A stretch of 64,000 nt of DNA from Phlegmacium glaucopus (Eukaryota; Basidiomycota; Agaricomycetes; Agaricales; Cortinariaceae): assembly GCA_015039465.1 (NCBI GenBank), contig MU130547.1:294491-358490 (forward strand), written 5' to 3'. The first letter of the stretch is position 1, and every line of letters begins with the position of its first letter. Positions 12,698 through 23,231 of the stretch are shown here, piece after piece. Below the pieces are notes generated by a model. It was given only the letters and a program-made list of their open reading frames with translations, was not told where the DNA came from and did no database searches. The position numbers and the translations under genes were made by a program.

Positions 12698-14683
12698 GAG
12701 GTCTTTACACTCCCCCACGTCTTCCTGGAGGAATCCACCAGGATTCCTACCTATTCCTCCTGGAATCCTGGAGGAATCCTACCATTCCTGGTAGGAATAC
12801 CAGGATTCCAGGAGGAATTTCCCACCAGTCAATTTCCCCTGAAATTGACATTCCTGGCTCTTCCCAGTCCAGGAGGATTCCAGGTGGATTCCTGGTACAC
12901 AATGAAATTGATACCAGGATTCCTGGAATTCCTTAGGAATCCCCAACACAGAATCCACCCGGAATCCACCCGGAATCCTGGGAATTCCTGGTACTACCAT
13001 TATATATTATGTATTATTAATATTTAAAAGTAAAATACTAAAACATTAGTAATTCATACTATATATGAGTTAATTGTAATTCATATATTAAAGGTGGCAA
13101 TGCCTTGCCGCCATTTATATTTTGAATTTTGTTCAGGCTGTGAGGTGTGGTCACGTGACCTCACACGTGACAATATTTCCCAAATCTACAAACGTTAGTA
13201 ACACTTCGTCACCTCACAACTACCACCATCACAATCGTCACCACCCCAGAACTACGACAACAACAACGAAGACACAACGACAACGATGGATGACGACGGG
13301 GACGGATGACGACGAGGACGGATGACGATGGGGACGGATGACGACAAGGACGGATGACGACGAGGATGGATGACGACGAGGATGAGGACGACCGAGGACG
13401 ACGATCACAACCGACGACGACAATGACGACAATGACGACAACGATGACGGCTACCCCCCTACCCAGGGGGGTTTTCGGTTTTTTTTTAAAAATTCTTTTA
13501 TTTTAATTTCTTCATTAACGAATTCCCGCAGCGTACAACGACGACGACGACCTCCCTCCCATCCACCACCATCCTCCACCTCGACAAACCACCACCTTTT
13601 CACCCCCCCTTCATGGGGGGTTTTTTTTAAATTCTTATGCTTCGAACGACGACAGCTACCCCCCCCCCCCTGAACAGGGGGGGGGGTTTTTATTCTATTT
13701 CAACAGACAACAACAACAACGATTACCCCCCTGTACGGGGGGGTTCATTTTATTTCAACGGACAACGACAACGACGTCGAACGAACGACAGATGACGACA
13801 GCTACCCCCCCCCTGTACAGGGGGGGGTTATTTTATTTTAATTTATTTTAGTACACTACCAGCTACCACGACGACGACCACCACCACGCACGACGACGAC
13901 CACCCCCCCTCACTGGGGGGGTTATTTTATTTTTTATCCTTTATTTTAATCACCACGACGACACCCAAACGACAACACGTACGGACGACACGTACAAAGA
14001 CGACACACGTAAACGACGACACACGCGAGTGACGACACGTACAAACGACGACGCGTACAAACGACGACACACGCGCACGACAACGCGTACGAACAACGCG
14101 TACGAACGACAACGCGTACGACCCCCCCCCTCACGGGGGGGTTTATTTATTTAATATACTATCACAGCCCTCACACGACGACGACGACAACCCCCTCACC
14201 GGGGTTCATTTTAATTTTAATATACTACAATCATAACCCCCTCATGGGGGTACATTTTAGTTTATTTAATACATTATTAATAAGTGATTAATGTACTTGT
14301 ATATAATTTTCAATATATATCTTGCAATAAAAAAAATCAAGGAAAAATTAAATTAAATAAAACAAGTCAATGACTTAGCTGATTTCACCAGAATTCCACC
14401 AGGAACTTGCCAGGAATCCACCAGGAATCCACCAGGAATACCAGGAATCCACCAGGAATACTAGGAATACCAGGAATACTAGGAATACCAGGAATACCAG
14501 GAATCCACCAGGAATCCGGCAGGAATTAACTAGGAATCCGGCAGGAATTAGATAGGAATCCCAGGAATCCACCCGGAATCCACCCAGAATCCGTGAGGAA
14601 TATTCTCATTTATCAGGAATTCCTGGATTCCGGGCAGTCTGCGCGGATTCCTGGAGGAAGACGTGGGGGAGTGTAAAGTTCAG
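12698..14683. mobile_element. hAT-like non-autonomous element 1 (GGAATCC word type)
   Basis: The left end is GAGGTCTTTACACTCCCCCA and the right end is the complement of CTGAACTTTACACTCCCCCA. A perfect 8-bp TSD, TGATCTGC, lies at 12690-12697 and 14684-14691. The 1986-bp element has subterminal blocks packed with GGAATCC/GGATTCC words (12720-12985 and 14380-14660). The centre holds ACGACG-type simple repeats and an array of nine C/G hairpins. Open frames inside are simple-repeat artefacts, so I call no gene. CpG is abundant, unlike the neighbouring DNA. Confidence 0.85.
13454..14250 (+). repeat. Array of nine C-run/G-run hairpins followed by T-rich tracts
   Basis: Each unit is a run of 5-12 C, a 4-7-nt loop (for example TGTA, TCAT, TCAC, TGAACA), a matching run of G, then TTTT/ATTTTATTT. 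Positions are 13454-13471, 13603-13620, 13659-13686, 13726-13743, 13805-13827, 13903-13921, 14122-14141, 14189-14206 and 14237-14250. Spacers are mostly ACGACA-type simple repeats. The stem at 13805 is a perfect palindrome centred on CCTGTACAGG. Each unit looks like a rho-independent terminator, but in a eukaryotic element that likeness need not mean function. Confidence 0.85.
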
Positions 14684-14850
14684 TGATCTGCGAGTATGTG
14701 CAATGATCTGCGAGTATGTGCAATGATCTGCAATAATGTGCAATGATCTGCAATAATGTGCAATGATCTGCGATAATGTGCAATGATCTGCAAGTATTCT
14801 GCAATGATCTGCGAGTATCCACAATGATATGTGAGCATCTGCAAGTATAC

Positions 14851-15286
14851 TGTTAGGGCAACTGTGACACCGACTTAGTCAAGCTAGCAGGGGATCCTAA
14901 ATTAATATATTATAAATGTGACTATAACTAACTCACCTAGCAGGGGATCCTAAAAGAAAAAGATAGGGATCCCTGCTAAGGTGAGGAGCTATTTAAGTAC
15001 AGATATGGACACAATGGACATATGAAGATAAATAAATAAATGATACAAGAATAAAATAATAAAAGTGGTGTCATGTAAAATAATGAAATAATAATTACAA
15101 AGTTGTAAGTTTGGTTTGGGTTGGGTCCGGTCGGGAGTTGTGGTAGAGTCAGTTCGGACAAGCAATCAAGTTCGCCAATGAGGTGGAATGTAGATGTTTG
15201 GGAGTTGGGTTGGGTTTGGGAGTGAGATTGGGTTTGGGCCTGATTGGGAGTTGGGAGTGGAGCTTGAAATTGGGTGTCCCCTAACA
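14851..15286 (+). mobile_element. Solo LTR 1 (436 bp)
   Basis: It starts TGTTAGGGCAACTGTG and ends GGTGTCCCCTAACA, the canonical TG...CA form with an inverted TGTTAGGG/CCCTAACA. A perfect 5-bp TSD, TATAC, flanks it (14846-14850 and 15287-15291). The interior has two TAGCAGGGGATCC copies and an AGGGATCCCTGC palindrome shared with the other two LTRs. No internal retrotransposon genes are nearby, so it arose by recombination between two LTRs. Confidence 0.9.
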
Positions 15287-15366
15287 TATACTGTGGAGGT
15301 TGTGAAACCGCAAAAATGGTGCGTTTACATCTCTAGACATCTCCTGGGTCCTATCACCAGGATCAA

Positions 15367-15556
15367 TTGTGATTTGGGAGTTGAATCAGTTGGTTCAGGT
15401 TCAGGTCAATTTTGTTGGTGAGGTGGAACATACTGAGTAATGGTCAGGTGTTGATTTGGGATTGGAATTGGGAGTTGGTTTGGAGTCAGGACTGGGGTAG
15501 GGTTTGGGCCCAATTGGGAGTTGGTAGTTTGGTTGAAAATCAGGTGTCCCCTAACA
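15367..15556 (+). mobile_element. 3' fragment of the same LTR family
   Basis: From AATTGTGATTTGGGAGTTG to GTGTCCCCTAACA this matches the 3' 190 bp of the solo LTR at 34487-34992 closely. The 5' part of the LTR is missing. Confidence 0.75.
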
Positions 15557-15562
15557 GGAGAC

Positions 15563-15913
15563 TTTAGTGTTGCTGATGGCTTGAGCTGCTTTTTTTCTAT
15601 CTTGTTAAATAAATTTTGTAAAATCACCAAAATATTTGAGTAGCTAGATCACCTCAGGAGCCGGGAGGTCTTCTGCCAACATTTAAGCGATAGGAGCCGA
15701 ATTTCCCATGCTATTTGATCAGCTCTGAAGTGGCTCAATTCAAGCCACTTCAGAGCCAATCAAATAGCATGAGAAATTCGGCTCCTATCGCTTAATGTTG
15801 GCAGAAGACCCCCCAGCTCCTGAGGTGATCTAGCTCTCAAATATTTTGGTGATTTTAAAAAAATTATTTAGCAAGATAGAAAAAAAGCAGCTCAAGCCAT
15901 CAGCAACACTAAA
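15563..15913. mobile_element. Foldback (palindromic) element 1, 351 bp
   Basis: Nearly the whole element is one inverted repeat centred near 15739 (GTGGCTCAATTCAAGCCAC). The ends are TTTAGTGTTGCTGATGGC and its complement. CAGGAGAC (15555-15562) and CAGGAGTA (15914-15921) flank it, a possible 8-bp TSD with two mismatches. No coding capacity. Confidence 0.75.
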
Positions 15914-16048
15914 CAGGAGTAAGTAAAATAGAAATAGGACACATGTTTCATAAGAAACATGTGATAAGTATCTACTCAGAGTTGCACATGTAACTACTAG
16001 AGAATGTTCATCAGTGACTACTAATAACCATTCATAATGACAAATAGA

Positions 16049-16386
16049 CATCAGAAAAAAATAACCTTGGCCTGGCCAGCCCTGGCCAGCCCTGAACATC
16101 TTTGGCTAGGTTTAAAAATCTGAAAAAAATATAACAAATCACAGAAATATTTATGGCACCCAATTCCAAAAAAAGTACACAATTACATAAGACAGATGCT
16201 GAGATATTAAAGATATTAAATTGTTTTAATATCTTTAATATCTCAGCATCTGTCTTATGTAATTGTGTACCTTTTTTGGAATTGGGTGCCATAAATATTT
16301 CTGTGATTTGTTATATTTTTTTCAGATTTTTAAACCTAGCCAAAGATGTTCAGGGCTGGCCAGGCCAAGGTTATTTTTTTCTGATG
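16049..16386. mobile_element. Foldback element 2, 338 bp
   Basis: A near-perfect palindrome centred near 16218. The ends are CATCAGAAAAAAATAACC and its complement. The outer part carries CTGGCCAGCCCTGG-type repeats. Open frames read from either arm give the same peptide because the arms mirror each other. They are not genes. Confidence 0.8.
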
Positions 16387-16691
16387 GAGAGGCATGATGG
16401 GATTGTAGTTAGAGTAATGAACATACATAGTATCCCCTGACAATATCAATACTACTAATATCTATGCTGTGTGCCATGTGGAACTTACAACACCAATAGG
16501 CTTTTCACCAAGCTTTTAGAAATCCTTGGTCCCCTGTGCAATGGTGGATTCAGACATCTCTTGTAAATTCTGTAGATCTTCATAAGTATTCTGAATGCCT
16601 TGCCATTCTGGGGGGGTCTCTTGAAACAAAGGCCAGCAGTCTTTGGCTGGCACACAAAAATTTGAGTATCACTTCTAAACATTAAGGAAAA

Positions 16692-17171
16692 TTACAGACC
16701 TGAAGCTTTGGCACTGCTGACATGTGCTCCCTCTTCCTCAGCATGTTCAGCAAAGTATGCCTGGTATTTGTTCCAAAAGAATATGCATAGGTGCCTTGAT
16801 GCATGTGATTGGTGTGACAGAGATAATATACTGTCAGGTGAGCAATTGGTATTTTCAGCAGCCTTACAGACCAGCATGTTGATATTGTGAAACATCCGGT
16901 CAATAATTTTGCAAGCTTGATATGTAGGTTGACCACCACTGTTGTTAGCTGGTAGATCTTGAAAAAATTGTTTTGGTACTAGTATACCTTCTTCATCTGA
17001 TGTTTGGTTGCCATCAGCAGTAGATAATTGAGCATTGGTTGCAAGGACAGGCTCTGATGGTGGCCCAAAGGGTAAAAATCCATATTTTTTGAGCAGGACT
17101 TCTCTGCAGTCATCTGACTGAGAGTACCTGGAATTTGTTACCTCTAGAATCAGAGGAAAGGGTCTGGACAT
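16692..17171 (-). pseudogene. Decayed open frame, probably transposon-derived
   Basis: A 159-codon frame reads like coding sequence in its last half (FFWNKYQAYFAEHAEEEGAH). Upstream, the adjacent frame (DDASKDLTPPLEECPDPF) is also coding-like but ends in a stop just past 17171, which suggests a frameshift or a lost intron. I do not recognise the family. It sits directly beside MITE and Harbinger insertions, so a transposon origin is likely. Confidence 0.35.
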
Positions 17172-17265
17172 TCTTCTAAGGGAGGTGTCAAGTCTTTGGA
17201 TGCATCATCAACCATCATATATTCAAGATCATCCATGGTCACAATGCCTCCTAAAGGTCCTTCAA

Positions 17266-17432
17266 CATCAGGAAAAACACTTTGGCTCTAAGAGTCTCTC
17301 AGAGCAACCTCAAAAATTTAAGTGTACAAATCATTAAAAAATGCATTTGAAACATATTTTTTTTTTTGAGGTTGGTCTGAGAGACTCCCAGAGTAACTAG
17401 AGTGTCTTAGAGCTAAAGTGTTTTTCCTGATG
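17266..17432. mobile_element. Short CATCAGG-type MITE, 167 bp
   Basis: The left end is CATCAGGAAAAACACTTTGG and the right end its complement, ending TTTTTCCTGATG. The arms also share a GAGTCTCTCAGAG-type word. TA follows the right end; the left flank reads AA, so the TSD is only partly visible. Confidence 0.7.
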
Positions 17433-19014
17433 TATCCAAGGACACCTCAGGGCAACCTAGGACAGCATAGATAAAAATTTGAGTGTCACACATTTGCTCA
17501 GGACACCTTTAGAGCTAGTTTGGATGCTCTGCATGAGCCACATTTTCAGCTGTGGGAACACTTAATGCAAAGCTGCCGGTCAGTGGAGTTTGAATATCAT
17601 GAGACTCCCACTATCAATTATCACTATGTACAAGATGGTGATGTTACTGCACAGAGGTTGTTGAGAAAAGGGTGTATTTTCAAGATTATAAAAATCTCTA
17701 CTCAAAACAATAACTCAATCAATACTTTATACAATCTTAATAATGCAAGTTGGGTTTTCTAGAAAGTATAACCTTTCCAAGACTTTGAATTTCACTTCAA
17801 CTAGTACACACAATAACAACAATAATTTGGATCAATTCAAGGATGATCAAACTTTTAAGTAGCTTTGCAATTTATGGCTTGCACCAACAATCAGTCAAAG
17901 AATTCCTAAGACTTTGCTGATTGATTTAAACTTGTGTACACAAAAGTCCAAGACTTTGTTACACCTTCAACACAATTGCCTACACAAGAAGACCCCTTGC
18001 TTCTGTTATGACTTCAACACAATTGCATACACAAGAAGACTCAAACTTCTGCTATGACTTTAACACAACACAACTTTTATAACAATTCAACAATTGCTAC
18101 AACAAGTTCAACACTCTGAGAAACTGATTTATGTTCAATACCTGACAGTGAGCTGTACTAGGTTGCAAATGAGGGGGGAAAGAAAGAATCCAATTTTCTG
18201 ACTATTTACAAACCCTGGGAGGTATTTTATACATTTGAGATATTTAAAAATAGATAATGTCCAAAAATAGATATACTGGTTCCTGGTACCCTTACTTTGG
18301 TTCTGGCACCATGTGCACTCATTGTTCCTGGAAATATAGGGGTTGTTCTATTTTTAGCCCCATGTTGCTAATTTTAGGTAGTTTTTTTCCACCCCTCTTG
18401 ATGGTAACTGTGCCTATTGTGCCTGGAAACAATCTTTATGATTGTTCAGCACTCCCCCTATCCTTAATTATCATGATTCCCACACAATCACATGGTTCCA
18501 CTATCTTGGTTATTTTGCTTCCACTGTTGCTAGGGCACCAACCTTCCCCTGAATATTTATTAATAATATTCTGTTGCTCCACAATCACACCCCATGACAT
18601 TTGCTAACCCAATATTGTTTATTTAACTTTTCCTGTGCCAAGTCTATAAGGATATTCATGGATTTATTGGTTTTTAATCCAGACATGCAATTTGTAGTGT
18701 AACAAATGATAGTCTATTGACCACACTTATTAACTATATGCATTTAAGTCACACAGTAATAGGTCTAATCAGCAGTTGTAGGGTAGACAACTCTGATTCC
18801 CTTGTTTATTATCAGTTGTATTAACCAGTTATTGGCGCATTAATTAATATTTATGCTGAAATAATAGATAAAAATTGCAAAAACCATGCTTATGCAGATT
18901 TAAATCATATCAACAGATAAGAGTGGTCCTTCTTCTGAACAGCGACAACTCTTAAATTCTGCTGTAACTTTAACAGCTCTTGGATCTCATTTTGTATCTC
19001 TTCTTGTAGCTGCC

Positions 19015-20264
19015 ATGTCTCAAGAAGATGGAAAAGCAAATTGGAATGATGCCGAAGTACTTGCACTTGTCAACTTTCTTTGGGAACATAGGGCTCAGGC
19101 GGGGGATGGAGGGACCTTCAAAGACACCACCTTCAATGCCGTAGCAGAGCACATAACCAAGCACTGGGCTACAGGACCTCCCAAGACTGCGAAACACTGT
19201 AAAACAAAGTGGGCAGAGGTGAGTCTTAAGCCTTTAACTCTCATAACACTATCTACCTGCTGATGAATTACTGGTACCACATCAGCTCAAGGCCATCTTT
19301 TGAGCGATCATTACATATAAAGAAACTACATCGGGGACGCACTGGGATAATAATAATGGTGCGAGCATTGATGGTGAGGCAGCATCGTCGGCTTGGAACA
19401 ACTATATCAATGCGTCAAAGGTATGTCTCAAAATCATTAATCTCATCATGTGTAATCTTACTAGACCACAATTTCATGCAGTCAAACAAGATCATGGCCA
19501 CCTTTTGGACAAAAGGCTGGCCATATTTTGACAAGATGCAAGATATCATGCCGAATACATCTGTGAGAGGCAGCCACACATTCTCAGCAATCCACACCAC
19601 ACCCCCTGCTCCACTTAACCAGACAGTAGATCTTGATGCCCTTGATGATGGTGTCGAAGATAAGATGACCAGGCTTGAAACCGCCACCAATACAACAGAC
19701 ATCAACAAAGATGGTGATACCTCTACATTTGCTTCCATATCTGCTGGCAAATGCAAGCTTTCTTTCATCGCATCTGATGAAGAGATGACCAATATCCCCT
19801 CCATAACTTTGTCAAAACTTCCACGCTCTCTTACTGTGTCCTCAGAGCCCGCCAAAAAGAAGGTTACCAACCCATCTGCATCAATCACTTCATCATCTAG
19901 ATCCATTCCTAAATCCTCTACATCATCGGCGCTGTCTTCTAAGCCCTCACAAATGAAGCCGCTTGCATCAAAGACAAGCTCCAAGCTAACACCCGCTCTC
20001 CTTGTTCATGAAATGCAAGGGTCAATCACTACCCTTGCAACAGCTGTACAGGAGTCTGGAGCGATCGATCCAGTAGCTAAACTCCGACAACAAGCAGTTC
20101 ATACCATCTCAATTCGAGACAATGATGGCCTCTCAGGGATGGACAAAGTTACTATCATTGAATTATTCCGGACCGACTACGCATCTGTCCAGACCTACCT
20201 TCCACTCCTTGAACATGATGACATCAGGAGACAGCGGTTGATGAAACAGTTGCAGATGCAGTAG
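19015..20264 (+). pseudogene. Harbinger Myb/SANT-like DNA-binding protein (nonsense-disabled)
   Basis: Exons 19015-19218, 19286-19420 and 19482-20264 join in phase 0 across GT-AG introns of 67 and 61 nt and would encode about 373 residues. Residues 1-75 form a trihelix Myb/SANT-like domain: WNDAEVLALVNFLWEHR, then FNAVAEHITKHW and KTAKHCKTKWAE, with the typical spaced tryptophans. Exon 2 continues the domain, with conserved SGTHWDNNNG and AWNNYI. A Ser/Thr/Lys-rich linker follows, then a C-terminal helical part. In PIF/Harbinger elements this protein helps bring transposase to the ends. An in-frame TGA at 19301-19303 stops translation early in exon 2, consistent with CGA mutated to TGA. Confidence 0.8.
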
Positions 20265-20968
20265 ATCTTTGGTGTATTTTCTTGCTATCTTGATGTACTA
20301 GTATGATACATGTTGTGATGATTAGGATATGATTGGGTAGGCTGTATTTGGTAGAGTAAAATACCATTTTTTTGGCATTGGTATTGGCATAGATACTAGT
20401 GTTTGAGGGTCCGGTCTGGTCTGGTTTTCATAGTAGAGAGATCTAACATCTTGTAGAGGCCAAACACAGATAAACATACCTCCTTCAGGGCACAGGACAA
20501 CAAGAGAGAGATCCAACAAATTATAGCATTGAGAGACATGTGTTACAAAATTGATCACTGGTTACTCTTCATCTTCTTCTGGTTCATCTTCCTCATCACT
20601 GATAGTACCCCTCTCCAGACAAACTTGAAGACAATCCTCCCACATCTCCTGAGCAATATGATCCCATCTTGCTGATGGTCCATCAACCTCAGCTGCAGCT
20701 GCTGGGGCTATTTCATGGTCAACTGGTGCACCATCAGCATTGTCATCATCAGCATATATTATTTCTTCAGCTGGATTATGGATAGAGATAAAATTGTGGA
20801 TAGCACATAGTGCCACTGGAATCCATGCCTGAATATCCATGCTGTACTCAGGGGCAAGGAGTAGGATCTGGAAACATCGTTTCAAGACTCCAAAAATATG
20901 TTCAATGACATTGCAGGCAGATGCATGGCGAAGATTAAAAAGTTCTTCCTTGTTTTTAGGCCTACAAC

Positions 20969-21569
20969 GAGGTCTTTACACTCCCCCAGGGAATCCAACA
21001 GAGTCCGAGCGGATCCGAGCGGATCTGAGCAGAGTCCGAGCGAGTCCGAGCACTTTTTGAGTGTATTTGAGTGTATTCCAAGCATAATTTGCTCAGAATC
21101 CGCTTGGACTGCTCGGACTTGCTCGGACTCCGCTCAGACTGCTCGGACTAGCTCGGACTTGCTCGGACTGGAACCTATATACCTCCCCAACCTTATCAAA
21201 GTCCTAACAAAACATTAACAAAACCTTAAAAAAACCTTAACAAAACCTTAACAAAACCTTAACAAACTATATACCTCCCTGACCTTAACAAAAACCTTAA
21301 CACAACCTTAACAAAAAACCTTAACCAAAACCTTAACAAAACCTTAACAAAACCTTAAAAAAACCTTAACAAAACCTTAACAGAAGTATTTTCCCACCCA
21401 ATTTGTGTCTTATTTGCTTGGATCCACTCAGAATATGCTCGGACTCCTCGGACTCCGCTCAGAATCTGCTCGGACTCCTCGGACTCCACTCAGAATTTGC
21501 TCAGACTCCTCGGACTCCGCTTGGATCCGCTCGGACTCCTCGGAATCCCTGGGGGACTGTAAATTACTG
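20969..21569. mobile_element. hAT-like non-autonomous element 2 (GCTCGGA word type)
   Basis: The left end is GAGGTCTTTACACTCCCCCA; the right end is the complement of CAGTAATTTACAGTCCCCCA. The perfect 8-bp TSD CCTACAAC lies at 20961-20968 and 21570-21577. Subterminal blocks are dense in TCCGAGC/GCTCGGA words. The middle is an array of CCTTAACAAAA units. It is 601 bp and very CpG-rich, inserted in the last intron of the Harbinger transposase. Confidence 0.9.
21195..21382 (+). repeat. Tandem array of CCTTAACAAAA units
   Basis: About 15 copies of an 11-bp unit, with small length variants, fill the centre of hAT-like element 2. The word ATATACCTCCC appears twice (21177 and 21270), suggesting an internal duplication of the array. 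Confidence 0.8.
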
Positions 21570-22266
21570 CCTACAACTAATATATAAATGTTTGCACATA
21601 AAAATAAATTCTAAAATATACCTGGTGTTAGCACATCCCCATTCTGCCAGATGATATCATACAGCATGATGTGGAATCAGAAGTTCCTCACAGGATGGGA
21701 ACCCTGCATCTGCAAGGTAGTATTTACCTCTAGGAATATCCAGGCCACCATCCAGAAGAGCACTTTCATATACTCGTGCATCAGTTGCTGACACCTCCCA
21801 CCCTGTATAGGCAAAGACAAATTGAAGGCCAAAGGAGCATCCAAATAGACAATTCTGGGAGATGAAACCTTTCCGATTCCGAGAGGAAGCATGTTCTTTT
21901 GCAGGAGGTGCACTGTGAATGTGACTACCATCCAATGCCCCAATTGCATCCTTGAAATACGGCCAGAATTTGGGGTTCTGACAGATCTCAGGTGGGACAG
22001 GATCATTAGCTCTGGGTAGATGGACATATTTTGTATAGAAAGGATTAGATGAGAAGATGAAGAGCATGTGTCAAAAATAACTAAAAGATTACATGTTGAT
22101 ACAGTAGTTGATCCAGTTCAATATAGAGCTGCTCACCATGAGATTGTTTCATTTGATCGTTGAAAGCGCTCCCCCACATGTCTGATTGTTAATCCAGTGA
22201 CTGAGATATAGAGGAATATTGCAAGTTGTTCCTCCAGTGATACATACTTTGACCTGTCATGGCCTA

Positions 22267-23231
22267 CATCAGGAAAAATGACTTCTGCCCTAGGCTGTCC
22301 TGAAATGTCCTGGGGTGCCCCAGGCAGCTCAGGGCGCTCAGGTCAAGAGGTCGCCCTGGGGTGCAAGTTACCTATGTATGAAAAGTCTTAGACTGTCCTG
22401 GGGCAACCTGAGGCAACCTGAGAGCATCCTGAGGCAACCTGAGAGCATCCTGAGGCAACCTGAGAGCATCCTGAGGCAGCCTTAGTCCCTTTGGATCTGA
22501 TGCTAGAAAACATATATAAACCAGATATTTGAGTGGTCTCACACAACAGAATAATAATAATAATAATAAAATTATATTCAATTATTCTAAACATCATATA
22601 TACTAGTAATAAAATAATAATAAAATAGTGATACATAAATATACTAGTATAATACTGGGGAAGTAGGAAATAAGAAAACAAAATTGTGGGTGGTTTATAT
22701 ATCTTTTGGATGGCGCACAGACCATTGGTCACATGATCACAGATAAGCATGATTTCAAGCATATGGTGCTGGGTCAGGGTAGATTACATAAATTCCAAAA
22801 AAGGAATTTTTTTTTTAAAGATGGTAGAGAATTGTTTTAGGACCCTGAATATGTTTAAATTATATTAATAGCAGCTCTCCTTATTGAGAAAACTGCAAAA
22901 TACTTTCCTGGACGTGGCGGTTAAAGATTTTCTAGCAAAATTCATAAATTCTAAGGGACTCCCAGGGCCTCCTGATGTGATTTAATCCAGATGGTCAATG
23001 CACCAGATACACTAAAGGTGTCCTGAGAAAATGGGTGACACTCAAAACTTTATCTATGCTGTCCTAGGTTGTCCTGAGGTGTCCTTGGATAAGTGTGTAA
23101 CACTCAAATTTTACCTGTGCTGCTCTAGGATGTCCTGGGGTGTCCTGGGGTGTCCTGGGATGTCCTGAGTAGTGATGTGATACTAACAAATTACCCAAGG
23201 CTACCTAGGGCCAAAATCATTTTTCCTGATG
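22267..23231. mobile_element. CATCAGG-type element with TA TSD, 965 bp
   Basis: The ends are CATCAGGAAAAATGACTTCTG and the complement ending ATCATTTTTCCTGATG. TA flanks both sides (22265-22266 and 23232-23233). Removing the element and one TA restores the uninterrupted transposase codons RQL-GHDRS, which confirms the boundaries. Near the ends it is rich in TCCTGGGG/CCCAGGA words. The interior matches, in reverse orientation, the older copy split by the Harbinger. Confidence 0.9.
22405..22490 (+). repeat. Four-copy tandem repeat, 20-bp unit
   Basis: The unit GAGGCAACCTGAGAGCATCC repeats about four times inside the CATCAGG element. A related reversed block occurs at 28195-28290. Confidence 0.8.

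Larger units (their letters stand above)
12628..14836 (+). repeat. Direct tandem array of 20-21-bp units, split by an hAT-like element
   Basis: Units of the form TGATCTGCAAGTATTCTGCAA run 12628-12697. Variants of TGATCTGCGAGTATGTGCAA resume at 14684 and continue for about seven units to 14836, in the same orientation. The element 12698-14683 interrupts the array, and the word TGATCTGC is its TSD. This dates the array as older than the insertion. Confidence 0.75.

Noticed and set aside
13238..14134. Open frames rich in Ser/Val/Arg on the minus strand
   Set aside because: They are translations of ACGACG-type simple repeats inside a MITE and have no coding character.
13454..14250. Bacterial rho-independent terminators
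   Set aside because: They have the right shape, but the surrounding genes have spliceosomal introns. I record them as a hairpin array, not as terminators.
12628..14836. Regular 20-bp repeats resembling a CRISPR array
   Set aside because: The units are directly contiguous without unique spacers, and the genome is eukaryotic. This is a satellite-like array.
15830..16440. Pairs of similar small proteins on opposite strands
   Set aside because: They mirror each other because they lie on the arms of a palindrome.
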